A program made the position numbers and the translations under genes. Positions 36,721-45,017 of a DNA stretch of 58,074 nucleotides are shown here, piece after piece (position 1 is the stretch's first letter; every line of letters starts with the position of its first letter). Source of the DNA: Candidatus Poribacteria bacterium (GTDB taxonomy: Bacteria > Poribacteria > WGA-4E > UBA9662); contig JASMLX010000028.1 in the NCBI GenBank assembly GCA_030748495.1, positions 1-58,074 of the forward strand, given 5' to 3'. Under the pieces are notes generated by a model, which saw nothing but the letters and a program-made list of their open reading frames with translations, did no database searches and was not told where the DNA came from.

Positions 36721-37913
36721 TGATTCATTCGGATTACGATATGATCGTGGTTGGTGCCGGGCCGGGGGGCACGATGGCGGCTAAAGTGGCCGCAGAAAGT
36801 GGACTACGGACGCTGGTGCTGGAGAAACGGCAAGAGATCGGTACACCCGTTCGCTGAGCGGAGGGAATTAGCACAGAGGCTCTGTGCGAATTTATTGAAC
36901 CGGATCCAAGCTGGGTTTCTCAACCGATTAACGGAGCACGTATTTTCTCACCAAGTGAAATACCTGTTCAGATGGATGTGCCCAATGCAGGTTATGTCTT
37001 AGAACGCAAGGTATTTGATCGGGTTTTGACTGAAATGGCTGCCAATGCGGGGGCTGACATTATTGTTAAAGCTAGGGCAACAGGTGTAAAGAAAGATGAT
37101 AATGGGTATGTAAATGGGATTGTTTTTAGATATTCGGCCAGAGACTATACAGTCAAGGCTAAAGTTGTAATTGCCGCTGACGGTATTGAATCTCAGGTTG
37201 GTCGATGGGCTGGGATCGATACTACTCACGACCTAAGAGATATTGATGTTTGTGCCCAGTATCTCATATCTAACATCGATATCGAACCCGAATACTGTGA
37301 TTTTTATGTTGGGCGGGAAATAGCACCGCGTGGTTATATTTGGGTTTTTCCTAAAGGGGCTGATATTGCCAACGTCGGTGTTGGGATTGGTGGAACAATC
37401 TCTGGTAAAGGGGGCAAATTAGCTATTGACTACCTTAACGAGTTTGTTAAACGGAAATTTCCTCAAGGTAAAATTATAGGTCAAGTTGTCGGTGCAGTTC
37501 CCGTTGGTGACAGCTTACCGAAATTGGTTGGTAATGGGATTTTAATTGTGGGGGATGCGGCACACCACAGTGACCCAATTTCGGGAGGAGGGATTGCCAA
37601 TGCCATGTATTCAGGTATGTTTGCTGCTGATACGGCCGTAGATTGTTTGAAAAAAGGGGATGTTTCAGCAAAAGCTTTGAGTATCTACGAAGGCCGTTGG
37701 GATCGAGAAATTGGCAAGCATTTTAAGCGGATCTGCCGAATTCGAGACGAAGCGTTAAAATTTAGCGACGAGATGTTTGATCGTTGTGCCGCTGTACTTA
37801 ACCGGATGCCCGCAGAAAAAGTAAACATGCCAACTATTTTCAAAACAGTTCTTAAGCATCAGCCTCGATTACTGCTAGAACTTCGACACCTTATTTTGGC
37901 TGGTTGGGTTTAA
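36720..37913 (+). CDS. Geranylgeranyl reductase with in-frame TGA at conserved Cys (candidate selenoprotein)
   Basis: Read from GTG 36720 through one in-frame TGA (36855-36857, codon 46) this is a 397-residue FAD-dependent geranylgeranyl reductase. The FAD motif is [19 protein letters not shown], followed by [11 protein letters not shown], the TGA, then [12 protein letters not shown]; homologues have cysteine there (RCAEG). Downstream are [10 protein letters not shown], the second FAD motif [20 protein letters not shown] and [11 protein letters not shown] (the PxxYxWxFP family motif). The frame is unchanged across the TGA, so no indel is involved. A hairpin fitting a bacterial SECIS follows (36866-36892). 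Otherwise a single TGC/TGT to TGA nonsense change would explain it. The enzyme saturates geranylgeranyl chains of ether lipids, with the adjacent ferredoxin as donor. Confidence 0.85.
36866..36892 (+). promoter_or_regulatory. Candidate bacterial SECIS hairpin
   Basis: GCACAGA (36871-36877) pairs perfectly with TCTGTGC (36881-36887) around the loop GGC; AATT on each side (36866-36869, 36889-36892) extends the stem past one A-G mismatch. The apical loop starts 20 bases after the TGA and its first base is G. Known bacterial SECIS elements place a small apical loop with a G in its first two bases roughly 16-37 nt after UGA; in E. coli fdhF the GGUC loop is about 18 nt after UGA. Confidence 0.55.
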
Positions 37914-37931
37914 CTACATTTCGCTTTACTC

Positions 37932-38663
37932 ATGACCGTATTTGAACAACTTCAAGCTGTAGGTGAAAAGTATCAGGCCGGATACTTGGTTTTAGTTGAT
38001 CCTGATCGATTGGAACAACAAGATATTCCTCGTTTTGGCCAACAAGTCCAAAGTGCGGGGGTTGATGCACTTTTATTGGGGGGCAGTTTCCTAACCAACG
38101 ATTTGAGCTTAATTGCTGAGACACTTCAAAATTCGACTAATCTGCCCATAATCCTTTTCCCTGGATCAGCTATGCAATTGACCTCGCATGCCGACGCAAT
38201 CCTTTTCATGAGCTTGATTAGTGGCCGTAACCCAAATTATCTCATTAGTGAGCAGGTGAAAGCCGCCCCCCTGATTCAGAAACAAGGGCTAGAACCTATT
38301 CCAACAGGTTATCTTCTAATCGACGGTGGTACACAGACTTCCGTTAGTTTCATTAGTAATACCACTCCCATTCCACGTGACAAATGTGAAATTGCCTGGG
38401 CGCACGCACTTGCTGGTCAATATCTTGGCATGCAATTAATTTACCTTGAAGCTGGCAGTGGAGCCAAAACTCCCGTACCAGATCTAATGATTTCATCGGT
38501 CAAAAAACAGGTTTCAGTGCCAATCATCGTTGGTGGCGGAATTAGATCTACAGAAACCGCCCGGCAGAAGGTAGAAGCGGGTGCCGACTTCATTGTTACC
38601 GGAAACGTGATCGAGAAAGATCCATCTCTAATGTCAGCTTTCGCTGAGGCGATCCACGGCTAA
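37932..38663 (+). CDS. Geranylgeranylglyceryl-phosphate synthase (GGGP synthase family)
   Basis: 243 residues, a TIM-barrel prenyltransferase. Diagnostic segments are LVLVDPDRL (about 20-27), LLGGSFLTND, FPGSAMQLTSHADAILFMS, PTGYLLIDGG (about 124-133), YLEAGSGAKTPV (about 177-188), PIIVGGGIRS and ADFIVTGNVIEKD. These bind sn-glycerol-1-phosphate and the prenyl diphosphate. The family includes archaeal GGGP synthase and bacterial PcrB; the length and neighbours (DGGGP synthase-like UbiA, GGR, ferredoxin) favour GGGP synthase, the first committed step of archaeal-type ether lipids. It starts 18 bases after the reductase stop. A glycerol-1-phosphate dehydrogenase is not in the window and should be elsewhere. 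Confidence 0.93.
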   Translation: MTVFEQLQAVGEKYQAGYLVLVDPDRLEQQDIPRFGQQVQSAGVDALLLGGSFLTNDLSLIAETLQNSTNLPIILFPGSAMQLTSHADAILFMSLISGRNPNYLISEQVKAAPLIQKQGLEPIPTGYLLIDGGTQTSVSFISNTTPIPRDKCEIAWAHALAGQYLGMQLIYLEAGSGAKTPVPDLMISSVKKQVSVPIIVGGGIRSTETARQKVEAGADFIVTGNVIEKDPSLMSAFAEAIHG

Positions 38664-39382
38664 ATCGGATTTTTACGGACCATGCTTGTTGTGCCCAAAC
38701 TGAGGCCCGCCTGGCTCTAGCAGACACCATCATTGGTACGGCTAAACAAGGCACTAATGTTAGACTGGTTAAAGGCAAATTTGGTTAACTGTCTGGAAAC
38801 AGGCTACAAGCCCAAGAGCGGCTTTGAATTGTTGAGACCTGAGCAGACTGATCATACATAGGATCAATTGGGATAGAATTATCAAGCTATTGCTGAGTAA
38901 CTTCCAGCCGAGATCCATTTTGCTCTGCCTGATGCCCTTGGGCCAGGTGGTCTAAACAGAATAGCAACTGCTCCAGAGATCAGATTTCTGGTCCCTCAGC
39001 GAGCATCAAATTTCTGCGGTGCAGGAAGGACTGAATTATGGTTCTGGAAAATGGCTAGACTTGCAAGCAACTCTTGTGGTATTTTCTTAACTACCTGATT
39101 GCACTTGACACTTGAGCCTAAGTTACAGTTGAGCATCGGCCCAAAATCAAATGGCATAATTATTATCCGATTTGTGGTAGTGTTTTAAGAGTAGCGTAGT
39201 AGGCTGATAAAACCTCCGCCAGTTCTCTAGCCACCCGCGAATGTATACGCTGTCTAGCGATCGGGTACACTCGCCCCCTTAGCAAGGGGAGGACTGAGGT
39301 GGGGCAAACTCCCCTGAACTATAACATAAGCGATTTTACTATATCCTTACCTTCATAAACCAATCGACCAAAAGGAGAAAGA
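38664..39382. other. 720-base stretch without a clear gene
   Basis: The first 120 bases hold a start-less frame ending ADTIIGTAKQGTNVRLVKGK, overlapped by a 34-codon ATG frame (LVNCLETGYKPKSGFELL); neither is recognised and both may be gene remains. From 39200 there are C-rich and G-rich stretches (CCCCCTTAGCAAGGGG at about 39273-39288 is a short dyad). The malate synthase ribosome binding site AAGGAG lies at 39372-39377. Confidence 0.5.
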
Positions 39383-41269
39383 ATGGCAGATATTCAAATT
39401 CGAGACCATCTTGACCGTGATTATCCGGATGTCTATACCCCTGAAGTTTTAACTACACTGAGTTCCTTGTCAGAGCTTAACCACGACCGATTGGCCATCA
39501 TGCGGAAGCGGATGGATCGTCGCACCGAACGGGGTGAGAAACAGCAACCGCTTAATTTCCTTAACCCTGATGACTATATTCCACGTACTAGCATCAGAGT
39601 CCAGGATGCCAGAGACGGTAAATTTATCGGCCCGGAAATCCCGGTTGATTTGCAACGCCAGTGGATCCAAGGTACTGGGCCAGGGGCTAAACCCAATGCT
39701 CCTATCGAACGCAGTATCCGCAACGTGGCTTATGCTCTATTGTCGGGAGCTGATGGTTGGATGTTCGATGGCGAAGACGCACTCGGGCAAATTACCACCA
39801 TGTCGCTAGACAATCAACGCAACCTCAAGTTGGCCATTGACCGTGACGACGTTTTTATGCAAGCCGCAGCACAGGTGGCTCGAGAGATGAACCAGTGGTC
39901 GGTTTCATTTTTCGGTCGGGAAACGATCGTTGATTGGGAGGCCCAACTCAACTTTACTACCAAAATCTTCCGAGCGCGTGGTCTGCACCTTGATGACCGT
40001 CACGTACGCGACGAAAATGGATTTGGTTACTCGGCCTCACTGGTGGATATGGCCACCTATATCGTCAACAATTATCAGCAGTTACAAGCTACGGATTCTT
40101 CTATCGTCTTGTACCTACCCAAGATCCAAACCGCAGAGGAGGCCGCTCTCTGGAATGACATGATCGCTGCCTTAGAAACGCACTTGGGTCTGCCTGTAGG
40201 CACGGCCAAAGTCTATGTCCTGGTCGAGCAGTTGGAAGCCACCTTCCAGTTGATGGAAATCCGGGCTGCATTGGGCCAGCATTTTGCCGGCTACAACACC
40301 GGGCGATGGGATTACATCAATAGCGTAGCCGATGCTGTAGAGTGGGATCAAAGCTTTATCAACCCTAATATCGAATCCATCACCATGACCTACGGCTACA
40401 TGAAAAACTACGAAGATCGAGTCCGTCGCGCGGTTAATACGCCCGACCTAAACGGCAACTTTACCCTCTGGCAAGGAGGAATGGAACCCAACATTCCGGT
40501 TGGGACAGTAGAAGGGGTTGCCAGCAGCATGGAAAGGGCGGTGGCTGGGGGTAGGCGTGAGCAAGAAGCCGGTGCCAGCGGTAAATGGGTAGCCCACTGG
40601 AAGATGGTACATATTGTCCGACCGGTCTGGGCCGACATCGGTCAGAACAATCAACTGGGTCGGGAGTTCCCGCCCTTGACCTATACACAAGCCGATGCCG
40701 ACGGTCTAACCGAACTGGAACCTGCTCCCAGAACCATCCGGGGGGCTCGGAACTTGCTAAGTGTTGGCCTCCAATACGGTAATGCGTTTGGCCAGGGCTT
40801 CCAGGCGGCCGCCTTAAAGCCGGCCGACTTCTTCGATGACGACAGCATTATGTACCTGATGGAGGATATGGCAACCGGCGAGATTCGGTTGAGCATCCTG
40901 TGGGAGTGGTTGCATAAAGGCGGGTGTCTGAACGAAGACGACGCAGAGACAGATGCTAAAGCAGGAGACCTGTTCACCACTGAGTTGTTTGAAAGATTGT
41001 TGGTGGAAGAATACGACAAATTACAGCAAGCCAAAGATAAAGATGTGCATAATAACTCCAAGAGAACTACGCTTCCCATCGCCAGGGAGATTGTTGAGAC
41101 CTATGTTCTGACCACAGTTAAAGTCCCGTGGTACATTGACCTACTCAACATCAACCTCAACAACTACGATCTGAAAGTGGCCAAAGAGCGGATTCGCCTC
41201 TATATGGAAGCACTCAAAAAAGACGGCACCCGGATTACCGAAAACCTGGACTTTCAACCGATGATTTGA
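39383..41269 (+). CDS. aceB: Malate synthase A-like protein, divergent
   Basis: 628 residues, cytosolic. The malate synthase fold is recognised from IRNVAYALLSGADGWMFDGEDA, SIVLYLPKIQTAEEAALWND, VYVLVEQLEATFQLMEIRAA and HFAGYNTGRWDYINS. The last is the family signature region but departs from the usual RDHxxGLNxGxWDYIF at several places. The enzyme condenses glyoxylate and acetyl-CoA to malate. It is about 90 residues longer than E. coli AceB; extra length is in the C-terminal third. AAGGAG before the ATG fixes the start. No isocitrate lyase lies nearby, so its glyoxylate source is unknown. Confidence 0.85.
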   Translation: MADIQIRDHLDRDYPDVYTPEVLTTLSSLSELNHDRLAIMRKRMDRRTERGEKQQPLNFLNPDDYIPRTSIRVQDARDGKFIGPEIPVDLQRQWIQGTGPGAKPNAPIERSIRNVAYALLSGADGWMFDGEDALGQITTMSLDNQRNLKLAIDRDDVFMQAAAQVAREMNQWSVSFFGRETIVDWEAQLNFTTKIFRARGLHLDDRHVRDENGFGYSASLVDMATYIVNNYQQLQATDSSIVLYLPKIQTAEEAALWNDMIAALETHLGLPVGTAKVYVLVEQLEATFQLMEIRAALGQHFAGYNTGRWDYINSVADAVEWDQSFINPNIESITMTYGYMKNYEDRVRRAVNTPDLNGNFTLWQGGMEPNIPVGTVEGVASSMERAVAGGRREQEAGASGKWVAHWKMVHIVRPVWADIGQNNQLGREFPPLTYTQADADGLTELEPAPRTIRGARNLLSVGLQYGNAFGQGFQAAALKPADFFDDDSIMYLMEDMATGEIRLSILWEWLHKGGCLNEDDAETDAKAGDLFTTELFERLLVEEYDKLQQAKDKDVHNNSKRTTLPIAREIVETYVLTTVKVPWYIDLLNINLNNYDLKVAKERIRLYMEALKKDGTRITENLDFQPMI

Positions 41270-41758
41270 TAGACACACATTGTCGTTAGCCTGGATTCTC
41301 ACCGAGGCCTTTTACCAAAACCTACTCTTACTTGATCGGATCTGATAAATCTTGCACTGGAACAAGAGACGATACTGAAAAGGGTGAAAATGACGCTCTT
41401 CAATGAATTCTAAATGTAACATGATACTGGTCATTGAATGACATCTTTCCATAGAAGAGAGAGGGCTGATAACATGTATTGATTTTGAACCTCGGTAGAT
41501 AGAAGAAATCAATTACCAACGCCATCACTACCCTCATCCACGCCAGCTAAGAAAAATGGAAACCCTTTAGCTTAAGTATCACAAGGATCGGTCACCAGGA
41601 AACTGTTGATCAAGCGGGGTTTTAGTCAAAAATTTGCCACGCTATTTATCGGCTTATCAGCAAGGAAGAGGTAGAAGTTAAGGGAAATCCGCTGTAAGGG
41701 ACATGCGAGGAACCTTGCTCTGCCCGTACAAACCGAGCTGTTCATCGCAATAATCACA
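41270..41758. other. Convergent intergenic stretch, 490 bases
   Basis: It lies between the ends of the malate synthase gene (plus) and the acetyltransferase gene (minus). I see no gene, no strong hairpin with T-run and no recognisable remnant. Confidence 0.5.
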
Positions 41759-42964
41759 TTAAAAGTTATCCGGTGACCAGTGCAACAACTGGTCTGGTGG
41801 AAAGAGAATCGACAGAACCGGATTATCGACCAAGGTCGAATCGTCCAGTTCGCCGAAAATCAATTGTAAGACCTGTAATTGGCTAAGCGACAGGTCAATG
41901 GTTGGCGAATCGGTACCAGATCCAACCTTAATCCGGCCATCACTGATTGTTAGCGTTTGAGTATCCAACTCGTATCGAAGCCTAATTTTCCCCTTCCAGT
42001 CAGCTAACTCAGACACATGTAACCGATATTCCAACATTGGACAGATCTTCTCCAACAGTGACCGGAAGTTAGTGATCCGAAACATGAAGTGGGTCGTTTC
42101 ACGGATTGAAGATTCCAGACCTAAACGATCAAAGAGCTGTCGAATTTCGGCACAGTCGTTAATCTGGATCCGTTTCTGATTAGACGCAATGCGATTCTGC
42201 AGAAAATGAACCATCAACTGATCCAGCACCTGCACGCTATTCGGCGGATTCAACCGACGCCCGATCTCGAGGATCTCCTTTTCCCCGCCTTTCAGGTAGG
42301 CGACAATCTGACCGTTTTGCTTGGCGACCCAAAATAGAGTTGGATCTTGCCCTCGCCATTCGGGTTGATTCTTCCAATAGACCTGATTCCGAACGGTTGT
42401 TCCGGTTCGGCTTTTGTTGAATTGGTTGTAGATCTCAACTAAGATGGGTAGATCGGTTCCATAATCGCACGTTTCGATGGAAAGATCGGTTGTTTCTGCG
42501 GCAAGGTCAGGTTGAGCCCAGTTTGATAAATCTATGGAGCGGAGAGTAACTGGATAGGTCACCCAACCCGCTTTGGCGTAGTGGCGATTAAGCCCGGTAA
42601 ACAACAGCGACAGATCAAAGCTTGCTGACTCTAAATAATCAGCCGTATCCAGCAGGACCTGCGACGAATAGCCCTTTTGGCGATGATCGGGATGTGTACC
42701 CACACTACCCAATCCGCCCATTCGCACAACGCTGCTGCCAATGCGTATCGGACGCTCGAAGATCACCACCACACTGGCAACTTGACCGTCAACAAAGCAA
42801 GCGCGTGTATTGTTCAGGTCATACCACGGATCGAGTTTCAAGATTCGACTGAAAAAATGGTCATCCGAAAATCCACCCTCGTTCCAGTCGAAAGCGCACA
42901 TACTACAAAAAATCGAATCGTTAAGTTCAGTTATATTTCTAGGGGCCCGATATTCAATCTGCAT
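41759..42964 (-). CDS. GNAT-family N-acetyltransferase, Eis-like
   Basis: 401 residues. The acetyl-CoA-binding core is VRMGGLGSVGTHPDHRQKGY (the V-x-x-xxH-RxxGxG/A region), about residues 80-105, followed by a strand and helix with LLFTGLNRHYAKAGWVTYP. After about residue 165 a second GNAT-like segment and a C-terminal SCP2-like region (RYELDTQTLTISDGRIKVGS) follow, the three-part layout of Eis-type acetyltransferases. Eis proteins acetylate amines including aminoglycosides, but the natural substrate here is unknown. GGAAG lies nine bases upstream of the ATG. Confidence 0.85.
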   Translation of the reverse strand: MQIEYRAPRNITELNDSIFCSMCAFDWNEGGFSDDHFFSRILKLDPWYDLNNTRACFVDGQVASVVVIFERPIRIGSSVVRMGGLGSVGTHPDHRQKGYSSQVLLDTADYLESASFDLSLLFTGLNRHYAKAGWVTYPVTLRSIDLSNWAQPDLAAETTDLSIETCDYGTDLPILVEIYNQFNKSRTGTTVRNQVYWKNQPEWRGQDPTLFWVAKQNGQIVAYLKGGEKEILEIGRRLNPPNSVQVLDQLMVHFLQNRIASNQKRIQINDCAEIRQLFDRLGLESSIRETTHFMFRITNFRSLLEKICPMLEYRLHVSELADWKGKIRLRYELDTQTLTISDGRIKVGSGTDSPTIDLSLSQLQVLQLIFGELDDSTLVDNPVLSILFPPDQLLHWSPDNF

Positions 42965-42979
42965 CTTTTGAAACTTCCA

Positions 42980-43179
42980 CTACTTATTATCGGCTATTCG
43001 ATCTGATGCCATGACACCACCACGAGCCCAATGATCCTTTGCAATATCCTCTACTACCACCATCGTATACTCCGGTTTGCACCGCAGATCTCGGCCATTG
43101 ATTCGGTAATGGCTTTTACCAACTGTTTCTTCTGTTCGATCGTTCGCCCTTCAAGCATTTTGACATTTACAAAAGGCAT
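42980..43179 (-). pseudogene. 4-oxalocrotonate tautomerase, frameshifted by one base
   Basis: From ATG 43177-43179, with GGAG seven bases upstream, the frame reads PFVNVKMLEGRTIEQKKQLV, then AITESMAEICGA, and then runs into a stop. Shifting one frame there restores KPEYTMVVVEDIAKDHWARG and a stop at 42980-42982. Together they are a normal 4-OT monomer with the catalytic Pro1. The total length is one base short of 67 codons, so a single-base deletion near 43090 explains it. It may be a recent mutation or a sequence error. It lies 15 bases upstream of the acetyltransferase start. Confidence 0.85.
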
Positions 43180-43243
43180 CTTAAATCTCCTAATTTAGAG
43201 AAAAAATATAGAATCGCTATTATAACACGACAAGCCTACCGAA

Positions 43244-43269
43244 TTGACAGGGATAAAAACTCCTATAAT
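43244..43269 (+). promoter_or_regulatory. Candidate sigma70-type promoter of the PhyH-HEAT gene
   Basis: A consensus TTGACA (43244-43249) and TATAAT (43264-43269) are separated by 14 bases, shorter than the usual 17. A second TATAAT lies at 43287-43292. The gene begins 107 bases downstream with a good AGGAG site. Confidence 0.35.
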
Positions 43270-43375
43270 CTTGCTAAGAAAGCGAGTATAATAGGTCAAG
43301 ATAGCACTGAACCTAGCAGATAAACTCGGCCTCTGATTGAGTCCGACCGATTAGGGAGTTATAGGAGTCATTCAA

Positions 43376-44779
43376 ATGAGCAAAGCGACACAACTTCTCA
43401 GCGACCAGCAGATGAAAGCCTTTATTCAAAACGGGTATCTTAAATTGACAACCGATTTCCCAGATCAGTTTCATCAGCAGATCCATCGGCAAGTTGAACA
43501 GATGTTCGATCAGTACGGTAACCTGGGTAATAATATGTTACCCTTGATTCCCAATATTCAACAAATCTTCGACCATCCAGTTGTACACGGTGCCCTGACC
43601 GGTATTCTAGGCTCCAACTATGTACTGCACTCCCATCGGTATTGCCATCTTAACCCGCCAGGAAGTAGTGGCCAATCGTTCCACAAAGATAGCTATGAAG
43701 GCGATGTGTCAGCTATCCACCACCGTTGTCGATGGGTCCTGGCGTTTTACTATCCGCAAGACACTCCAGAGACAATAGGCCCAACCGCTATCTTGCCGGG
43801 AACGCAATATTACGATACCAGCCAGGCAGCGCATCGACAACCTGAACTAGCACTGTCGGGCCAGGCCGGTGCTGTCACGTTAGTTCACTACGATCTGTGG
43901 CATCGTGCTATGCCAAATCCGAGCCAACGGAAACGCTACATGCTAAAGTTTCTGTTTTATCGACTGGACGAACCAACAACTCCATCCTGGAATTACCAAC
44001 AAGCGGATTGGGAAGCGATTGACTCTGAAAACGGTCAGACAAAGCTCGACTTAGTATGGCATAAATTGTGGGATTGGTATCGGGGAGAATCATCTCCAGA
44101 TAATGGATCGACTTCTGTCCCCTTGATCGGAGGTGAGGGCGGGAGCAAACTTTCCGCACTAATAAAGCAACTGCGAACTGGCGAGGAAAGCGAGCAATTG
44201 GATGCAGCCTACGCTTTGGGGAGCCAACCTGCCGTCTCTGAACTGATAGACCTTCTACCGGATAAGTCGGTTGGTCGCTATGCAGCTTATGCTTTGGGGG
44301 CCTCCGATGCTACGGCTGTGCCTGCGTTGACGGAGGCTTTAGCCGATCAGGACGAGACTGTTCGTGCCAACGCTGCGTATGCCTTGGGTGACATTGGCAG
44401 ACCGGCACAAGTTGCTACTCATCAGTTGGCACAAGCCTTGACGGACGACTCGGCTCCGGTGCGTCGAAATGCAACAGAGGCGTTGGGTACAATAGGCCAA
44501 ACTGATGGTTCGATTGTGCCGGCTTTAGCTTCGCTACTACAAGACAAGCAGTACTGGGTTAGAGACAACGCGGCACGTACATTAGCGAAAATGGGGGCCG
44601 CTGCTGAATCTGCGGTTACGGCCTTACAATGCGCTCTCAGCGACGAAAACCGATACGTTCGCTTTAATGCGGCTATGGCACTAAAACAGATCGGTACCCC
44701 AACGGCCCATCAAGTGTTGTTTGATAATCTGTTTATGTCCCGCTGGTGTTCGCTTACCACTAGAGACAGTTCATTCTAA
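43376..44779 (+). CDS. Phytanoyl-CoA dioxygenase (PhyH) fused to HEAT repeats
   Basis: 467 residues in two parts. Residues 1-215 are a PhyH-type Fe(II)/2-oxoglutarate oxygenase with iron ligands H103 and D105 (SFHKDSYEGD) and distal H176 (YDLWHRAMPN), followed by an arginine-containing 2-oxoglutarate segment (RKRYMLKF). After a linker (about 225-255), residues 255-455 form HEAT/PBS-lyase repeats such as DETVRANAAYALGDIGRPA and YVRFNAAMALKQIGTP. The oxygenase hydroxylates an unknown small molecule or protein; the repeats probably bind a partner. Such fusions are frequent in Poribacteria. AGGAG eight bases before the ATG fixes the start. Confidence 0.9.
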   Translation: MSKATQLLSDQQMKAFIQNGYLKLTTDFPDQFHQQIHRQVEQMFDQYGNLGNNMLPLIPNIQQIFDHPVVHGALTGILGSNYVLHSHRYCHLNPPGSSGQSFHKDSYEGDVSAIHHRCRWVLAFYYPQDTPETIGPTAILPGTQYYDTSQAAHRQPELALSGQAGAVTLVHYDLWHRAMPNPSQRKRYMLKFLFYRLDEPTTPSWNYQQADWEAIDSENGQTKLDLVWHKLWDWYRGESSPDNGSTSVPLIGGEGGSKLSALIKQLRTGEESEQLDAAYALGSQPAVSELIDLLPDKSVGRYAAYALGASDATAVPALTEALADQDETVRANAAYALGDIGRPAQVATHQLAQALTDDSAPVRRNATEALGTIGQTDGSIVPALASLLQDKQYWVRDNAARTLAKMGAAAESAVTALQCALSDENRYVRFNAAMALKQIGTPTAHQVLFDNLFMSRWCSLTTRDSSF

Positions 44780-44784
44780 TAAGA

Positions 44785-44852
44785 GGCGGAAGCCACGCAT
44801 AACGCTCACTCCTTCCGCCGAGAACCGCAGATTCACCTTCTCCGGTTCTCGG
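44785..44852. terminator. Two adjoining stem-loops between convergent genes
   Basis: GGCGGAAG (44785-44792) pairs with CTTCCGCC (44812-44819), and CCGAGAACCG (44818-44827) pairs with CGGTTCTCGG (44843-44852). They sit six bases after the stop of the PhyH-HEAT gene and 165 bases from the end of the converging gene. A two-hairpin transcription end is likely, though a T-run is lacking. Confidence 0.45.
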
Positions 44853-45017
44853 AACTATAACCCCTGTCCTGCTACGATCTCGTTTTAGAGCGATTTGATA
44901 AGTAGCCCTGTATGGATTTGTCGCTTTCTATACAGCGTGTGCTGTGTTGAGATAGAGTTGAATACCTGGCCGTTGTTAATCGGCTAAATCTGAATTACAG
45001 TTTCCAGTTCCTGTTGT

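Noticed and set aside
36751..37002. An alternative open frame over the geranylgeranyl reductase TGA
   Set aside because: It is out of frame with the FAD motif and the rest of the reductase. Reading straight through the TGA gives conserved family sequence on both sides, so a frameshift is not needed.
40408..41079. Several minus-strand frames inside the malate synthase gene
   Set aside because: Shadows of a well-supported coding sequence in the other direction.
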